Origin: Gentiana macrophylla
Taxonomy: Eukaryota > Streptophyta > Magnoliopsida > Gentianales > Gentianaceae
DNA length: 64,000 nt
Assembly: GCA_026214975.1 (NCBI GenBank)
Contig: CM047810.1
Span: forward strand, 39,566,806-39,630,805
Direction: 5' to 3'
Positions 11,754-24,747 of the stretch are shown here, in pieces. The notes below the pieces were generated by a model. The model saw nothing but the letters and a program-made list of their open reading frames with translations, had not been told where the DNA came from and ran no database searches. The position numbers and the translations under genes were made by a program. The stretch's first letter is position 1. Every line of letters begins with the position of its first letter.

Positions 11754-12212
11754 TCTAGCATAATTAGGTTTTAAGAAGTCAAAAAATTTATTGAAATAAT
11801 AATAGAAATAACATTTCTAGAAAATGCCTAAAAGATGTTTTAAAAGAAAATGTCCAAAAGAGGTTTTAAAGGAGTTGATAAATTGGCTTCTACAGCATAA
11901 TTAGGTTTTAAATGAGTCGATAAATTTATTGAAATAATAGAAATAACATTTCAAAAGGCCTCAACGATGTTTTAAAAAGAAAAGGTCAAAAGAGGTTTTA
12001 AAGGAGTTGATAAATTGGCGGCCCAAAAGATGTTTTACAAGAAAATGTCAAAGAGGTTTTAAAGGAGTTGATAAATTGGCTTCTAGCATAATTAGTTTTA
12101 AATGAGTCAATAAATTTATTGAAATAACGAAATAACATTTCAGTTTGAAAAGCCCAAAAGATGTTTTAAAAGAAAATGTCAAAAGAGGTTTTAAAATAGT
12201 TGATAAATTGGC
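11754..12212 (+). repeat. tandem repeat, ~135-bp unit, about 3.5 copies
   Basis: Units begin with TTCTAGCATAATTAG (about 11754, 11888, 12080), run through AAATTTATTGAAATAA and AAAAGATGTTTTA, and end with GGAGTTGATAAATTGGC. A partial extra unit (about 12018-12077) makes the third interval longer (about 192 bp). Copies are slightly diverged. No coding potential is seen. Confidence 0.85.
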
Positions 12213-12734
12213 TAAAATAATAGGAAAAAATGCAGCTCCCAAGCCTAAGAACCCAGTGCTTAGTTTTAGCTGAACACCCCAACCCGGCCCGAATATAATA
12301 AGTCATGTCAAAATATTTGAATAGAAAATAATTATTGAAAATGCGTTTTAAAAACATGTAATTTGGCGCAAGGACGGTTGGGCCTTAAGCCAATCTTCCT
12401 CCGCCTACACATTGGGCGGCCACAGGATAAACCATTTGGAAATACAAGAATGCTATTAGCCGCCTTTGAACGCATGATTATCACGATACCAAGTAATAAA
12501 TTGACCAAACACCCGATTCCTCCGGTCCCAGTTAACAAGGTCTGATCATTGCCGTCAGGATACTGCACCAACTCGGATTGTAGTTTTTCATAGATTCTTC
12601 TTTCTGAATGGAACCTCAATTTGGTATCAAACACCTTATCACGCAGATGAATATATTCTCCGTGTGTCCCAAATGTGGAAAGCTCACGAGTGATTATAAA
12701 TACACATTATTATTTAATTGCAAAAAATATATTG

Positions 12735-12738
<4 letters not shown>
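12213..12738. other. non-coding stretch with one unrecognised - strand ORF
   Basis: A 100-codon open frame on - (12332-12634) begins MFDTKLRFHSERRIYEKLQS. Its protein has no motif I recognise and no good promoter or splice context, so it is not called as a gene. It may be part of the same transposon remnant as the DUF1985-like fragment. Confidence 0.4.
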
Positions 12739-12797
<59 letters not shown>

Positions 12798-12940
12798 CCA
12801 CACACACACTGTATACTACATACACTGTATACTACATATATATATATATATATTGTAACATTGAAAAAAAATAAGAAATTTACACACCACACAAACATGC
12901 ACATATATATATATACACTGTATACTATATATATGTGTGT
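12739..12940. repeat. compound (TA)n / (CA)n microsatellite
   Basis: Pure TA runs at 12739-12780, a CA block to about 12809, then further short TA runs separated by ACTGTATACTACATA copies. Open frames here encode only Tyr/Ile or Thr/His repeats and are ignored. Confidence 0.95.
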
Positions 12941-13045
12941 GCGTGTGAGCGTGTGTTTTTGCGATTAAAAAGATTTTATATTTTCCTTATGTAGTTGTTA
13001 AAATGATTTCATATTTTTTTTGACAAAAAGACAAGGGTAATATGT

Positions 13046-13058
13046 ATAGTATAGTATA

Positions 13059-13143
<85 letters not shown>
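13046..13143. repeat. (TA)n microsatellite
   Basis: A GTATA/TAGTA lead-in at 13046 followed by about 40 TA dinucleotides. It is flanked on both sides by related AAAAATAGTAAATAGGATTT sequence (about 13170 and 13242). Confidence 0.95.
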
Positions 13144-13147
<4 letters not shown>

Positions 13148-13305
13148 TAAATAAGATTGTTTTCAGAAAAATAGTAAATAGGATTTGTATTTATTCACTT
13201 TATATACATATATCTATATGAAGTAAATTATTGTTTCCAACAAATAGTAAATAGGATTTATACGTGTGAGTATTTATATATTTATATACACAAACATACA
13301 CACAC

Positions 13306-14880
<1,575 letters not shown>

Positions 14881-15165
14881 GCGTTTCCGTCCAAAGGATG
14901 TATCCGTCCAAATTTGGGCGGTGCGTTCTTTGTTTGGACGGAGAGACTAGGTTATACCGTCCAAATTGGGGCGGTTTTAGAGCTTTGGACAAAATGGGCG
15001 AAAACCGTCCAAATGATGGGCGCTTGCCGTCCAAAATGGACGGTTTCCATCACAAAATGGACGGTGCATCCAACATTCGGACGGTTTTAAATCTGTTTTG
15101 TCCATTCAATTTATTTGAATGAAATGCATCAAATTTGGAGGGTTTTATTTGTATTTGGACGGTGA
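14881..15165. repeat. cluster of CCGTCCAAA / TTTGGACGG motifs on both strands
   Basis: CCGTCCAAA occurs at about 14887, 14907, 14969, 15007 and 15029, and its inverse TTTGGACGG or shortened TGGACGG/CGGACGG forms at about 14933, 15038, 15058, 15078 and 15155. Spacing is irregular, roughly 20-50 bp. Inverted copies would allow many small hairpins. Open frames through it are by-products of the repeat. Confidence 0.7.
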
Positions 15166-15951
15166 ACTCGAAAAAAAAATGTCGAGAATCATCCGACCTA
15201 AAAAAAATTTGCCAGGAGTTAAAAGGGCCTGATTTTTCCAATTTCACGTCACAATCTTAATTCTTATATTATAATTGTAATAATAGTTTAGTCTTTCTCT
15301 TGTCTTATTAGGGTTAAATAAGAGTTAATTTGTCTTTAAAAGAAGGTTTTTGCAACTCTAGAGTTCTATAAACCTATAAATAGGTTCTTCCACGATAGGG
15401 TTCCCATGCGACTGATTGAAGTTCAACAAAGATTACGGCCTTTGTGGTGTATGTTTTTAAGTGGTGGCTTTTAATCACGGTGACGGTTTTTTGTGTTAGG
15501 CGTGTTACCAAACAAAAAGATAGCATCAAGAGGTTGTAGGTTTTCTTTTGGCATATAATCGATTTGTGACTCTTGTTGTACTTGTAGATTTAATGTGATA
15601 TGAATTGTAATTGTGAATTTGGGGATAATATGGGACTTATAGTTATATGTGGTAAAAATTCATACTTGTTGTATATGTGAGTTATGTGCAGAAATATGTC
15701 AGTACTATATTAGAAATTGGGTTGTTTCGAAACGCACTCCGCCAACCAGTCATGGTTGGGTCGCTACCACTGGGAGGGTGCTTGTGGTCACGACCTGATT
15801 GTGCTCTACTGGGGAGCTACTTCCGGATTTTGTTCCTTTGAGATTTGTATTCTGGCTTGTAAACCGATACTTTCTAGAAAATAACGTTTGTGATATTAAT
15901 GGAATAGCTTGTCAATGAACGGAAAGTTAATACGGAACTAATAAATGGAGG
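15166..15951. other. no gene seen; isolated TATA-like box
   Basis: CCTATAAATAGG at about 15373 sits in promoter-like context but no downstream open frame or exon set can be supported on either strand. Confidence 0.4.
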
Positions 15952-16258
15952 AAATTACATGTGTTAATGAAACAATTACTACAAGAAAAACACTATCTTG
16001 CCACGCTAGTTTTACCACAACAAAAAAGTGTGGCTAAAAGTAAGTATATAGCAACATTTTTTTGTTGTGTGTAGCAAAAGTGTGTTTTCTTGAAGTGAAT
16101 GGACACATTAATGGGTGTGTGTGGAAATTACACGTGTTAAGTGAAACATGGGACACGGTAATGGGTGTGTTTGTGTGACCATAAGCGTTCATGAAGCAGG
16201 CGCACAATGGTTTGTGTTTGTTTGGAAATTACATGTGTTCATAAAACAGGGGACACGG

Positions 16259-16311
<53 letters not shown>

Positions 16312-16345
16312 ATTATAAGTGTTCATGAAAATAGGGCACAGTGAT
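15952..16345. repeat. degenerate minisatellite with (GT)n core
   Basis: Blocks starting GGAAATTACATGTGTT and followed by GGGACACGGTA, GTGTGTGTG and TAAGTGTTCATGAA recur at about 15953, 16122 and 16225. A pure GT microsatellite of about 24 repeats lies at 16260-16308. The first unit is interrupted by a small CACTA-type MITE. Confidence 0.75.
15977..16097. mobile_element. CACTA-type MITE, 121 bp
   Basis: The left end TACTACAAGAAAAACAC and the inverse of the right end (CACTTCAAGAAAACACAC) form imperfect terminal inverted repeats close to the CACTACAAGAAAA consensus. A 3-bp target duplication AAT flanks it (15974-15976 and 16098-16100), as expected for CACTA elements. It has no coding capacity. 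Confidence 0.75.
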
Positions 16346-18626
16346 CGGTTGTGTGTGTTGTAAGGTCCACACGGAGGACTAAGCAATCTGAGGGCTTGCA
16401 TGTTTGCGTGTATCTCAGTAGTGGTTGTGCCCCTAGAAAAGTGTGATTGATTTTGGAGTGCGTGTGTGAGTACATATCGTGCTATTGAGAATCATATGTG
16501 CGATAATCGAGGCCGGACATTTGTGAATTTTAAGGGTATGTCGGCGAGGTTGATGGATGTCTGAGAGATGTTTCTTGCCAGGATTACCGACTACCGGCGT
16601 ATACAATTAAATCAAGCCAAATGCATGGTGGTGTGGGTGTGTCGTAAAATGTCAGTGAACTTGAAGTATGTGATATAAAAAAGATAACTTGGAATGCAAG
16701 TAATCTTATATCGTCGGTGTAAATGTAAATTGTGATGTGTGCTTATCTAATATTTGTTGATTTTGTGACTGTGCATGTAATATGTTAGGAAGTGAATTCA
16801 TGAGTAATCTTATCCGGGGGTGAGACATGATTTAGCTTTGGCACTGTCTTTCTTACTAAGCAAATTGATGCTCATACCTTACATTTTCAAGAGCTTAAGG
16901 AGTTTTGTGAGACATGCAAGAACCCAAGTTGGTGTAGTCCATGAGAGCTTGGGAGATCGTAGCATCCATCATGTTTCAATTTGTTAGTCTTTCCTTTATC
17001 ATATAGTTAGGGAGCTGGTAAATTTTCGAGAACAAAGTTGTACAAGTTTATGAACAAGGTTAGTGAAATAAAGATGTTGGTAGTGGTTTGGTTTTGTGTT
17101 CCGAGCTTAGATGGTTTTAATACTTATACGTGTTATAGTGGTTTGAAACATGACACGCGCCGAACGGTTGTTTGTTTTTAAAAATGCTTAGATCTCGGGA
17201 GTGGGAGTGGGTCGTTATAATAGTTTTTCAACCCAAGACACATATGAGCTCAGACATGATCACATTCATGACAACCTGTGATAGGCTCGAAAACTTGGTT
17301 GTCTCATAGGTATAAGAAGGTTGACTTACAGTTGAGGAGTCCATGACATTATAGTCCAGTCATATGAGCCATCAAACAAGTACCGGACTCTGATGAGCTC
17401 AACAAGGCTTAGTTTAGTTGCAAGTATCGACCTCGATCGTCGTTTCTCTGATACATATTCAAGAAAACTTTGAGGCATTTAGTGAGACTATGGCCCGATA
17501 TAGACATTTAGTTCATGCAGACTATATTCGATTAGATAAATGCCTATTGATGAAACAAAATCAAATCGGGTATCAAATATGGGCATTGTTTAATCTAGTG
17601 GTAAATGGATTAAGGAATATATGAATGGGGAGAGATTGTTTTGGGGTGATTTTAGTGATCCTGAGATGTTTTCTCTAGGGTGCCTCGTATCCTATAATTT
17701 TCCGAGAATCAAGTCTCTGTAGTTCCTTAGGGATTGTCTATATAGTGGGGGCTTGTCACCTAAGCTTTGCATGGGCGGGTCCTTGTTGGACTCTAATTTC
17801 GTGTTACTAAGGAAGAGATTATTACGGTTTAATCTCGTCCTTAATCATATGAGATAATCTCGGTATTTAACTATTGATTTAAATGATAAGGATCGAGCCT
17901 TAATGGCTTAGGATTCCTTCCATAAATTATCGATAAGCGTGTATTTATCATTAGGCGCTTTAACCGAAATGCAAGTGAGCAACGAAGGTCAAGATGACCG
18001 AGGTGTGCAGGTCTGTCTTTCTGCGTGTCTGACCGACTGCGGTGAAGCGAGGGCGACACTGAGTAGCCCACTCCTTTGGAGGTGGAGATCGACCCTTAGG
18101 CCTACAAAGTGACTCATGGTCTTTAAAAATAAGGTTCTAGCCCTATTTTTATCGTTATTAATAATCGTATCGTATACATGACACATGGCGTGGTGAAATC
18201 CGGTATCGTCAGTTATCTTCTGCTATATGATTCATCGATAGATTGAGTGTGTACATTCACGTTGATGTTGCTTCCATCATATCGCAGTATGGACATTATG
18301 TTAGCAAGCTTGCTTATCATGAATTTATCCCGATACAAATTTTTTTTTGTAATTTATATATGAACCTAAAATGTTCACAACTAATACCCCCGTCCCAAAA
18401 TGACTATGTTTGTTGGATCATTTCTAGTACACCACTAGTAATGGGTACTTTAACACATATTATATTTATTTTAATCTACTAAACCCGAAAAAAACATTTG
18501 TGCGGTTCACAATATTTTATGGTGTATCAAATATATTCAACGATTACGATATATTAATTTTGATCCAGCGGTAAACCGTTTTTAACAGTAAGGGGACCAC
18601 AATGCATTCTCAAAGATCACCAATTA
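16346..18626. other. no gene seen
   Basis: About 2.3 kb in which I see no convincing gene, transposon terminus or RNA gene. Open frames at 17418-17624 and 17871-18186 have no recognisable domain. A CCGTCCCAAAATGACTAT word near 18409 resembles one end of a Stowaway MITE but no partner end was found. Confidence 0.5.
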
Positions 18627-18631
18627 GACAT
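18627..18631. other. target site duplication, left copy (GACAT)
   Basis: GACAT abuts the left LTR of the - strand element. An identical GACAT abuts the right LTR at 21564-21568. Confidence 0.85.
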
Positions 18632-18792
18632 TATTAGATAATTGGAAGAAAGTATTTTCCATTGATTCATTCCAATTATGGTAGTACAAACATATTGTGT
18701 GTAGAGTCTCAGGCAATAAGTAAAATAATTAATACAAAATATTCTATGATTATTATGCGATTTCTGCGAGATCTTCTAGAGTATTCTCAACA
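18632..18792 (-). repeat. 3' LTR of the - strand element (161 bp)
   Basis: Shares most positions with 21391-21563. Differences are point changes plus a 12-17 bp length change near TTCTATGATTATTATG. On the - strand the preceding GGGATTGCGGAGGCG (plus-strand 18793-18807) serves as a polypurine-like tract. Confidence 0.85.
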
Positions 18793-19439
18793 CGCCTCCG
18801 CAATCCCATGGTAATGCAATGGATATGAAGATTGACTAGTAATGAATGAATCTTGATTCCTTCACATGGTGTCTGCAACAAACTTCTCCACATCAATCGG
18901 CATCAACTGCTGTACATCAATCCGCTATTGCTTGAATCTATAATGGATGACTCAATTTGTTTTTTAAAGATTCATAGAAAAAATAATAGAGAGGAAGAAA
19001 TATTTGGAGGGAATATCATCCTTGAGGGAATGTGATACCTAAAAATTATAGCTGAATAAAAAATTGATGTGTGGTCACTCTTGTGATCAACATATGGTTG
19101 GGACAAACTTACTAAAATTTGGAATGAAGGGTTGTACCATAATTAAGAAAATTTAGAATGGACGATTGTAAAAACCCTTAATAAAATTTGGAATTGAGGG
19201 GTGTTAAAGCCCTAAATAAAAAAATGGATTTGAAAAGAAGTTTGACGATAGATGATGTAAGTCAACATGATGATATAATTCCCGATGATTCACCCATTTT
19301 TCTCATGTAATTAGTGGTATTTTGACATCAATGTGAGCAATTTGTATGATGATTGGAACCAATTTTTGTGTACATAGTATTCTCTGAAAAACCATGTTCT
19401 AGTTGTATTATATTAGTATTAGCCGATTTTGTTATCGGT

Positions 19440-20870
19440 TTACACGTGGTATCATTGTGTCTATTTTAAAAGACGGATATCACGGTTGAAACGTGGATTA
19501 CGACTTTAGGGTGGCCGTTGATTCTTTTATGATGATTTTGGAGCTATGACGAGGATTTCAACCCAAGAGGATTATCGATACATATTAGAGGTTCGATCCA
19601 AGCCAAGTGGAAGAATAAATTGTGATTATGTGATTTGGATCTGATTGACTCAAGCCATGTCACATTGACCTGGGTCAAGGAGTTGATGAGCATTTATTGC
19701 GGATGTCATTGACCAACCACTACAAATGGGACTTGACCCACGGCGGCTCGACATGCGCCCGATGTGCAAGTTGGGTTTGGCGCGCGCCCGGATGGAATTG
19801 ACTTGAGTCAACATTGCGAGTCGACAAAAGAATTAATCATTTTATTCTTCCAAGCACATTATTATCAAAAAATATACTTCAACTTTTCCATCTTGAAGGC
19901 AAACCCCTTTGCTCTTATAGCCAAATTTTAGTAGAAATTAACCGTTGATTGTGATTGTAAAGCTAAGGATTCTAGTTTAACTCTTTTAGTTGATTGAATT
20001 CAACACACTTGTTTAGTTAATTGAAGCTTTTGGGAGTTGGATGATGGGCACCAACTCGAATTTGTACTCTTGATTTGGTAATCCTTGATCTTTATTGTCA
20101 TTCAATTGTTCTTATGCTTATGAATATTAATCTTAAGATGTTGATATTTGTAGACATGAGTGGCTAGACTTTTCTAGCCAAGATTATGTTGTAGCTTTAG
20201 TTTATCCTCTTATGTTGATTGGGAATGATTGTTTATGTTGTTTAGTTTCAATTGTTGTGAAAGATTTTCTTACTGGTGTTGTATTGATTGCTTGCATTAG
20301 AGTAATTACCTAGTGTTAGCATTTACACGTTGACGGGGACCGAAAGGAGATGTCAATCGTGAGAAGAGGGTAGGAGAACCGGAAGGTAAAATCGACCTCT
20401 CGGGGCATTCGATTTCTTATCCGGGGATAGTTGACTTTGTCATTGCATTCAAGTGCGTAGCATACCGAGTTATTAGGTTTAGTACACCTAGACCAATGAG
20501 GAGGTAGAGAGCAATTCCTTACACTTGTATGAGAGGGAATTGCTTGCTTAGGAATGCACCGCTTCACACTTTTGAACACTAATGGTAAGATGGTAGGAGT
20601 TCATTCCCATGAGACTACGAGAGGATGGCTAGGTTATACGTTATCTTGGCTAGTTTCTTTTATCGTTTATCATCTTTTTTTTATCACAACACTTTATTTA
20701 TGCATTTAATAATCATCTTGCAAATTTGTGACCTAGATCGAAGTAATATAGACTTTTTAGTGTGTAACCTCATAATTGCGCGTTCCCCGTGGAGACGACC
20801 TTGACTCACCAAACTAGACTATAGTCGACCCGGTACACTGCCGGTTAGATTGGACCTCTAGGTTTTGGCC
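19440..20870 (+). mobile_element. gypsy-type LTR-like sequence nested in the - strand element
   Basis: The stretch ends with CGCGTTCCCCGTGGAGACGA followed by GACCCGGTACACTGCCGGTT (about 20827), a 20-mer also found near 2521. Similar strings occur at the LTR ends of plant gypsy elements of the Tat type. The left border and a target duplication could not be found, so the extent is approximate. Confidence 0.35.
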
Positions 20871-21378
20871 GATCAATAGACAAAACTTCTTTTAGGAGAA
20901 AAAAATAAAATAAAAAATAAGTGATTATAAATGGGAGAAAATAATAGAGGAAGAAATATTAGGAAAGAATTTGATGGAATGAGAAAAAGAAAACACAATT
21001 CAAACAATATTCCTCTCAAAAAAAAATCAAACAATATTTGATTGCGGCTTCCTTCGCACTCTAAGCTCCGTCGACGCGGGTTGTGTTTGTGTTGCTGCTA
21101 CTACTCTCCTTCATCCACTTGTTCTTATCACATCCAAATTGGTGATCCAAGGGGAAGGGACGTTGGACTGCTTTGATGATTTGAGAAAAATTTGCGAGAG
21201 GGTGTGGGAGATCATAATGATAGAGCAATTTATTTTGATGACTAAAAATAAATCAACGGAAAAAAACTATGTGAAAGAAGGCGGTTGAGGGGTGAGGGTT
21301 CGTGTAGATTACGATAACTAACCCCACCCAAACAATTTCTTAACGATTGACCAGGGATCTGAAAGACATTAATTAAAT

Positions 21379-21390
21379 AGCTCGATACCA
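21379..21390 (-). promoter_or_regulatory. primer binding site, tRNA-iMet type
   Basis: On the - strand TGGTATCGAGCT directly follows the 5' LTR end with no spacer. It is the same variant as the primer site at 5916-5927. Confidence 0.85.
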
Positions 21391-21563
21391 TATTAGATAA
21401 TTGGAAGAAAGTATTTTCCATTGATTTATTCCAACTATGGTAGTACAAATATATAGTGTGTAGAGGTTTAGGTAATAAGTAGAATAATTAATACAAAACA
21501 TTCTATGCAATATTCTATGATTATTATGAGGATTATGCGAGATCTTACAGAGTATTCTCAACA
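21391..21563 (-). repeat. 5' LTR of the - strand element (173 bp)
   Basis: Starts (on -) with TGTTGAGAATACTC and ends at the primer site. Short LTR length is typical of some Copia lineages and of TRIM-like elements. Followed on the right by target duplication GACAT (21564-21568). Confidence 0.85.
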
Positions 21564-21568
21564 GACAT

Positions 21569-21971
21569 GTTAAAAGAGCTATTGGCTAGACCTTAGCGTG
21601 GGTAAGAGTTAGACTACTGTAAGCGGGACCGGAACCAATTCCAGAATTAGTCGGAGTCATACGGAAGTTTTAAGAAAAGAAGAAAGAAAAAAAGGTTTAC
21701 CAGTTAGACATGTGTGCTTTTAACATCATTCTCATAAAAATATCCTTAGGTTAAAGAATCACACAATAATCAATATTAAGCATTTACCCTTCAAAAGAAA
21801 ATCTTAAGCATTTGTTTTTAAATACAAAATATTGAGCATTTATCATGTTGTAAGGAAAAACATATTAAGCATTTACCACCCCTCTTAAAACATTAAGCAT
21901 TTATCCTGTAAGCATATGAAAAGATTTAGGACAAGTTTCCTGCATGGTGTCGGTCTCCGGTTAATACATCT
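21569..21971. other. no gene seen
   Basis: Short stretch with several ATTAAGCATTT words (about 21775-21900) and no coding signal. Confidence 0.5.
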
Positions 21972-22225
21972 TTGGACTGGGGACCTTTTCTTCAACATAT
22001 CCCTATGAATGTGAAACAAAACAAGCTATCAAAGGTTTGGGATGTTACCATAAAAATCACGTGTTGGTGCCTATGGGAAAAAGGAATAATCTCACTTTTA
22101 ATTCCAAGTCGGTTTTGGGATGAGGATGTATTTAAGGAAATTCAAATGCTCAGTTTCTCATGGATTGGCCTTAGATACGATAAACTTTCTTTAGCTTGGA
22201 ATGATTGGATAGATTGCCTTTGAGT
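21972..22225 (+). pseudogene. LINE reverse transcriptase C-terminal fragment
   Basis: The 83-codon frame ends WDVTIKITCWCLWEKG...EIQMLSFSWIGLRYDKLSLA, then WNDWIDCL and a stop. A Trp-rich segment followed by a short helix, Ser-Phe-Trp-Ile and a terminal W-x-D-W is the usual end of plant non-LTR retrotransposon ORF2 after its zinc-binding region. The 3' sequence with TTTCATGTAACTCTC resembles a LINE 3' untranslated region. The upstream RT is absent, so this is a 5'-truncated copy. Confidence 0.5.
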
Positions 22226-22743
22226 AGTTACTAGCTAGATAGTTTGGAGTATTCTTTCTACGTCAGAGTCTTGTATTGAGACTTTTGTATCTTTCATGTA
22301 ACTCTCTTTTTTGGCTTATCTATTAGTTTAATAGATAAGCTCTAAATAATAGTAATTGTTGATTTTCAATATATATATAATGTTCAACTCGAATAAAGGA
22401 AAAATTGTTCATTATATGCACACCATATAAATAATTAGTAACTTTTCTTTTAAAAAAAATAATTAGTGTGTACTATTCAGTTGTTGGAAAGAATATATCC
22501 AATTTTGACAAACTTTCTATTTGTTTAGTACCGTACTTATTAGCCTCGATTAATTCGATTAATCATAGTTGAAACTTCATTATACAATCATAGTAGATTT
22601 TTTATTTTAACTCAATCATAATAGAAAGCTGTATACTTTTATTTTTGTGATCATTTTTCGTATGGCTGTATTCTAAGATTATTCATTAATCATATTCCGT
22701 TGTATTTTCATGATTGATGGACGGTATCATGTCTATTTTATTA

Positions 22744-23193
22744 CTCATCCGTTTCAAAATAAGCAAGCGGTTATTAAAAAATTAGTTAAAATAAGCGAAA
22801 TTTCTTCTAAAATAAAATAAAAGCGAAGTGATACATATTTCGATGGAATATTTAATGTATTATTTCCATTTTACCTTTTTTTTAAATTTTTTTTCTTCAG
22901 CTGCATTAAATGCACATTATTAACACATTTCCTATTTGTTCTACTCCAAATGTTTTTGACGGGATAGAATAACATTTACTAAGGGATTCCAAAGGATTTA
23001 TTTTTGAAAGAGAAAAACAACAAATTTCATGTGATTCAAGCTTGAAGCATGATTTTTATGGAGATTCAAGGTTTTTTTTCTAAGGTTTGATAAAGTTATT
23101 TTAGTCTATATCACATCAAAGTCAATGTAATAATTGCTTCATACTCTGTGTACATTTGGTAAATTAATACCGATTATTTGAAAGCGGACGGAG
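22744..23193. mobile_element. Stowaway-type MITE, 450 bp
   Basis: The left end CTCATCCGTTTCAAAATAAGC pairs with the inverse of the right end (CTCCGTCCGCTTTCAAATAA). Both follow the CTCCGTCC Stowaway terminal consensus and are flanked by TA (22742-22743 and 23194-23195). Interior is AT-rich and non-coding. Confidence 0.75.
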
Positions 23194-23343
23194 TATTAGT
23201 TAAACCAATGTCGTTTCATACTTGACATGGTTTTTTGTATTCCATATTGAATAAAATCTCCACAGTGAAGTAGCTTGATTGACCAATGATTTGTGTGTAA
23301 TGCAGTGTTTTTGAAAACGCACTAACCGACTTTGATTATTTTT

Positions 23344-24723
23344 TTCTCGAAAAACGAAAGATTTTATAGTTCGGACTATCGCAGAAAAATACAAGCAAAG
23401 TCATATCACAAACCGCCAGGCCAAGCCGAAGACACGCCCAGACTAACAAAGAGAACTAAACGAATGAGACAAATACCAATAACACAATAAAACCCAAACT
23501 ATATAAGTGACATGAGCAAGAACTAGATTTGAAGGAAAATGTCTTGATATAGAAGAAGAGTGAATGACGCCGGGGCGTTTTGGGAAAACAAACAGGGCAC
23601 CGAAAGAAAAAAAAAAGATACGAACTCACAAACAGGATTCAGAAAATGCTTTGAGAGGCAAAATATTTGTAAATTAATCAAGTATGTTTAAAATCATCCC
23701 CCAAGCCGGGATTTTATAGCTGTCCGAATGCAATACTTTCCAAAAATAGAAATTTATAGGTATTTTACAAAAATAATCAATACGGAAATCACGACACCGA
23801 TTACATAAACCTTCCTAAACTAATGGATCCCGAATCGGATCTTTATTGAATACAAAAAGGTGCTAAAATTTTCGGCGCCCAAAATGAAAGGGAAAACAAC
23901 TGATTTTGACCTCGAAACAGCCATGAACCGCCTTTGGTTATTCACCATGTCGTCGGTGTCGGATAGAGCTTTCCGAAATGGGGTTTTGCGCGTGAAACGG
24001 ATACCGGAACCGAAAGTTACAGCCAAAATACTATCACATGTCCGAACGCATCAGAAGAAACTCATAAAGCTGATCATTCCACCAGAACCAACGACCAAAA
24101 CATCGAAAAAGAACAAAGTCTATTAACAATACAACCATTAGTGAGTAACCAAAATAAATGGAAGAAACAACCTGAAGTCCGCCGCTGCCAAGTGAAGAGT
24201 GACTAACACCTTTGCCCAAGAGAACGACTACCATAAACGCCGGCTAAGAGCCCGGAACCTTAGTGGGAATGTGAAAGCCAAATGCAGCTAGTCTACCGCC
24301 GCAAGCCCACCAAACACCATGGCTCTTCCGTTGGATGTACTAACGTAAGAACCGCACGCCGCCGACCAATAGATCTAGGCAGGAATTGACCCAGATCCAA
24401 GAATAACCGGCCGGCCTCCTCTTCAAGCAACGCGAAAACCCATTTACCACCACCGACCACAAACATGCTAAAAAATCTTTGGAGAAATGGGTTCAATGAA
24501 AGCGAACCGGAGCCGGCTGCCGGTGCGCGCGGGAGAACAGCTGGGAAGACAAGAAAAAAAGAAAAAAAGGAGAAAACAGAAAAAGCTAATAGACAACGGA
24601 CGCCGGCGCCGGAAATGAGGGGATGCAAGAGTACGCAGCAAGCTGAGGTTTTTAGAGAAGACAATGGAAGAGAGGGGTACGAATATTTTTGGTCGGCTCA
24701 AAGTTATAAAATGAACATATATA
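23344..24723 (-). mobile_element. poly(A) retroposon (LINE-like), 1.38 kb, with 24-bp target duplication
   Basis: CACTAACCGACTTTGATTAT plus TTTT is present at 23320-23343 and again at 24724-24747, a 24-bp direct repeat. On the - strand the inserted DNA ends with an A-rich tail preceded by ATAAAATCTTTCGTTTTTCG, typical of plant LINE 3' ends. The 5' part is GC-rich and has a 123-codon frame (24293-24664, -) with no domain I recognise. No RT is seen, so this is either a non-autonomous element or an internally deleted LINE joining 5' and 3' untranslated regions. Confidence 0.75.
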
Positions 24724-24747
24724 CACTAACCGACTTTGATTATTTTT

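Larger units (their letters stand above)
18632..21563 (-). mobile_element. complete LTR retrotransposon with no recognisable gag or pol
   Basis: On the - strand the order is 5' LTR (21391-21563), primer site (21379-21390), internal region, purine-rich tract and 3' LTR (18632-18792). Both LTRs begin TGTTGAGAATACTC and end TCTAATA. Flanking GACAT at 18627-18631 and 21564-21568 is a perfect 5-bp target duplication, proving these are the two ends of one insertion. The total is 2932 bp, and no gag, protease, integrase or RT motif can be read in the 2.6-kb interior, which also carries gypsy-LTR-like sequence (about 19440-20870). It is either a non-autonomous Copia derivative or a deleted element hit by a later insertion. 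Confidence 0.85.

Noticed and set aside
16189..16401. 70-codon - strand frame
   Set aside because: Most of it is Thr/His from the GT microsatellite.
24293..24664. 123-codon - strand frame with a hydrophobic start
   Set aside because: It lies in a retroposon with defined borders and has no recognised domain; treated as part of that element.
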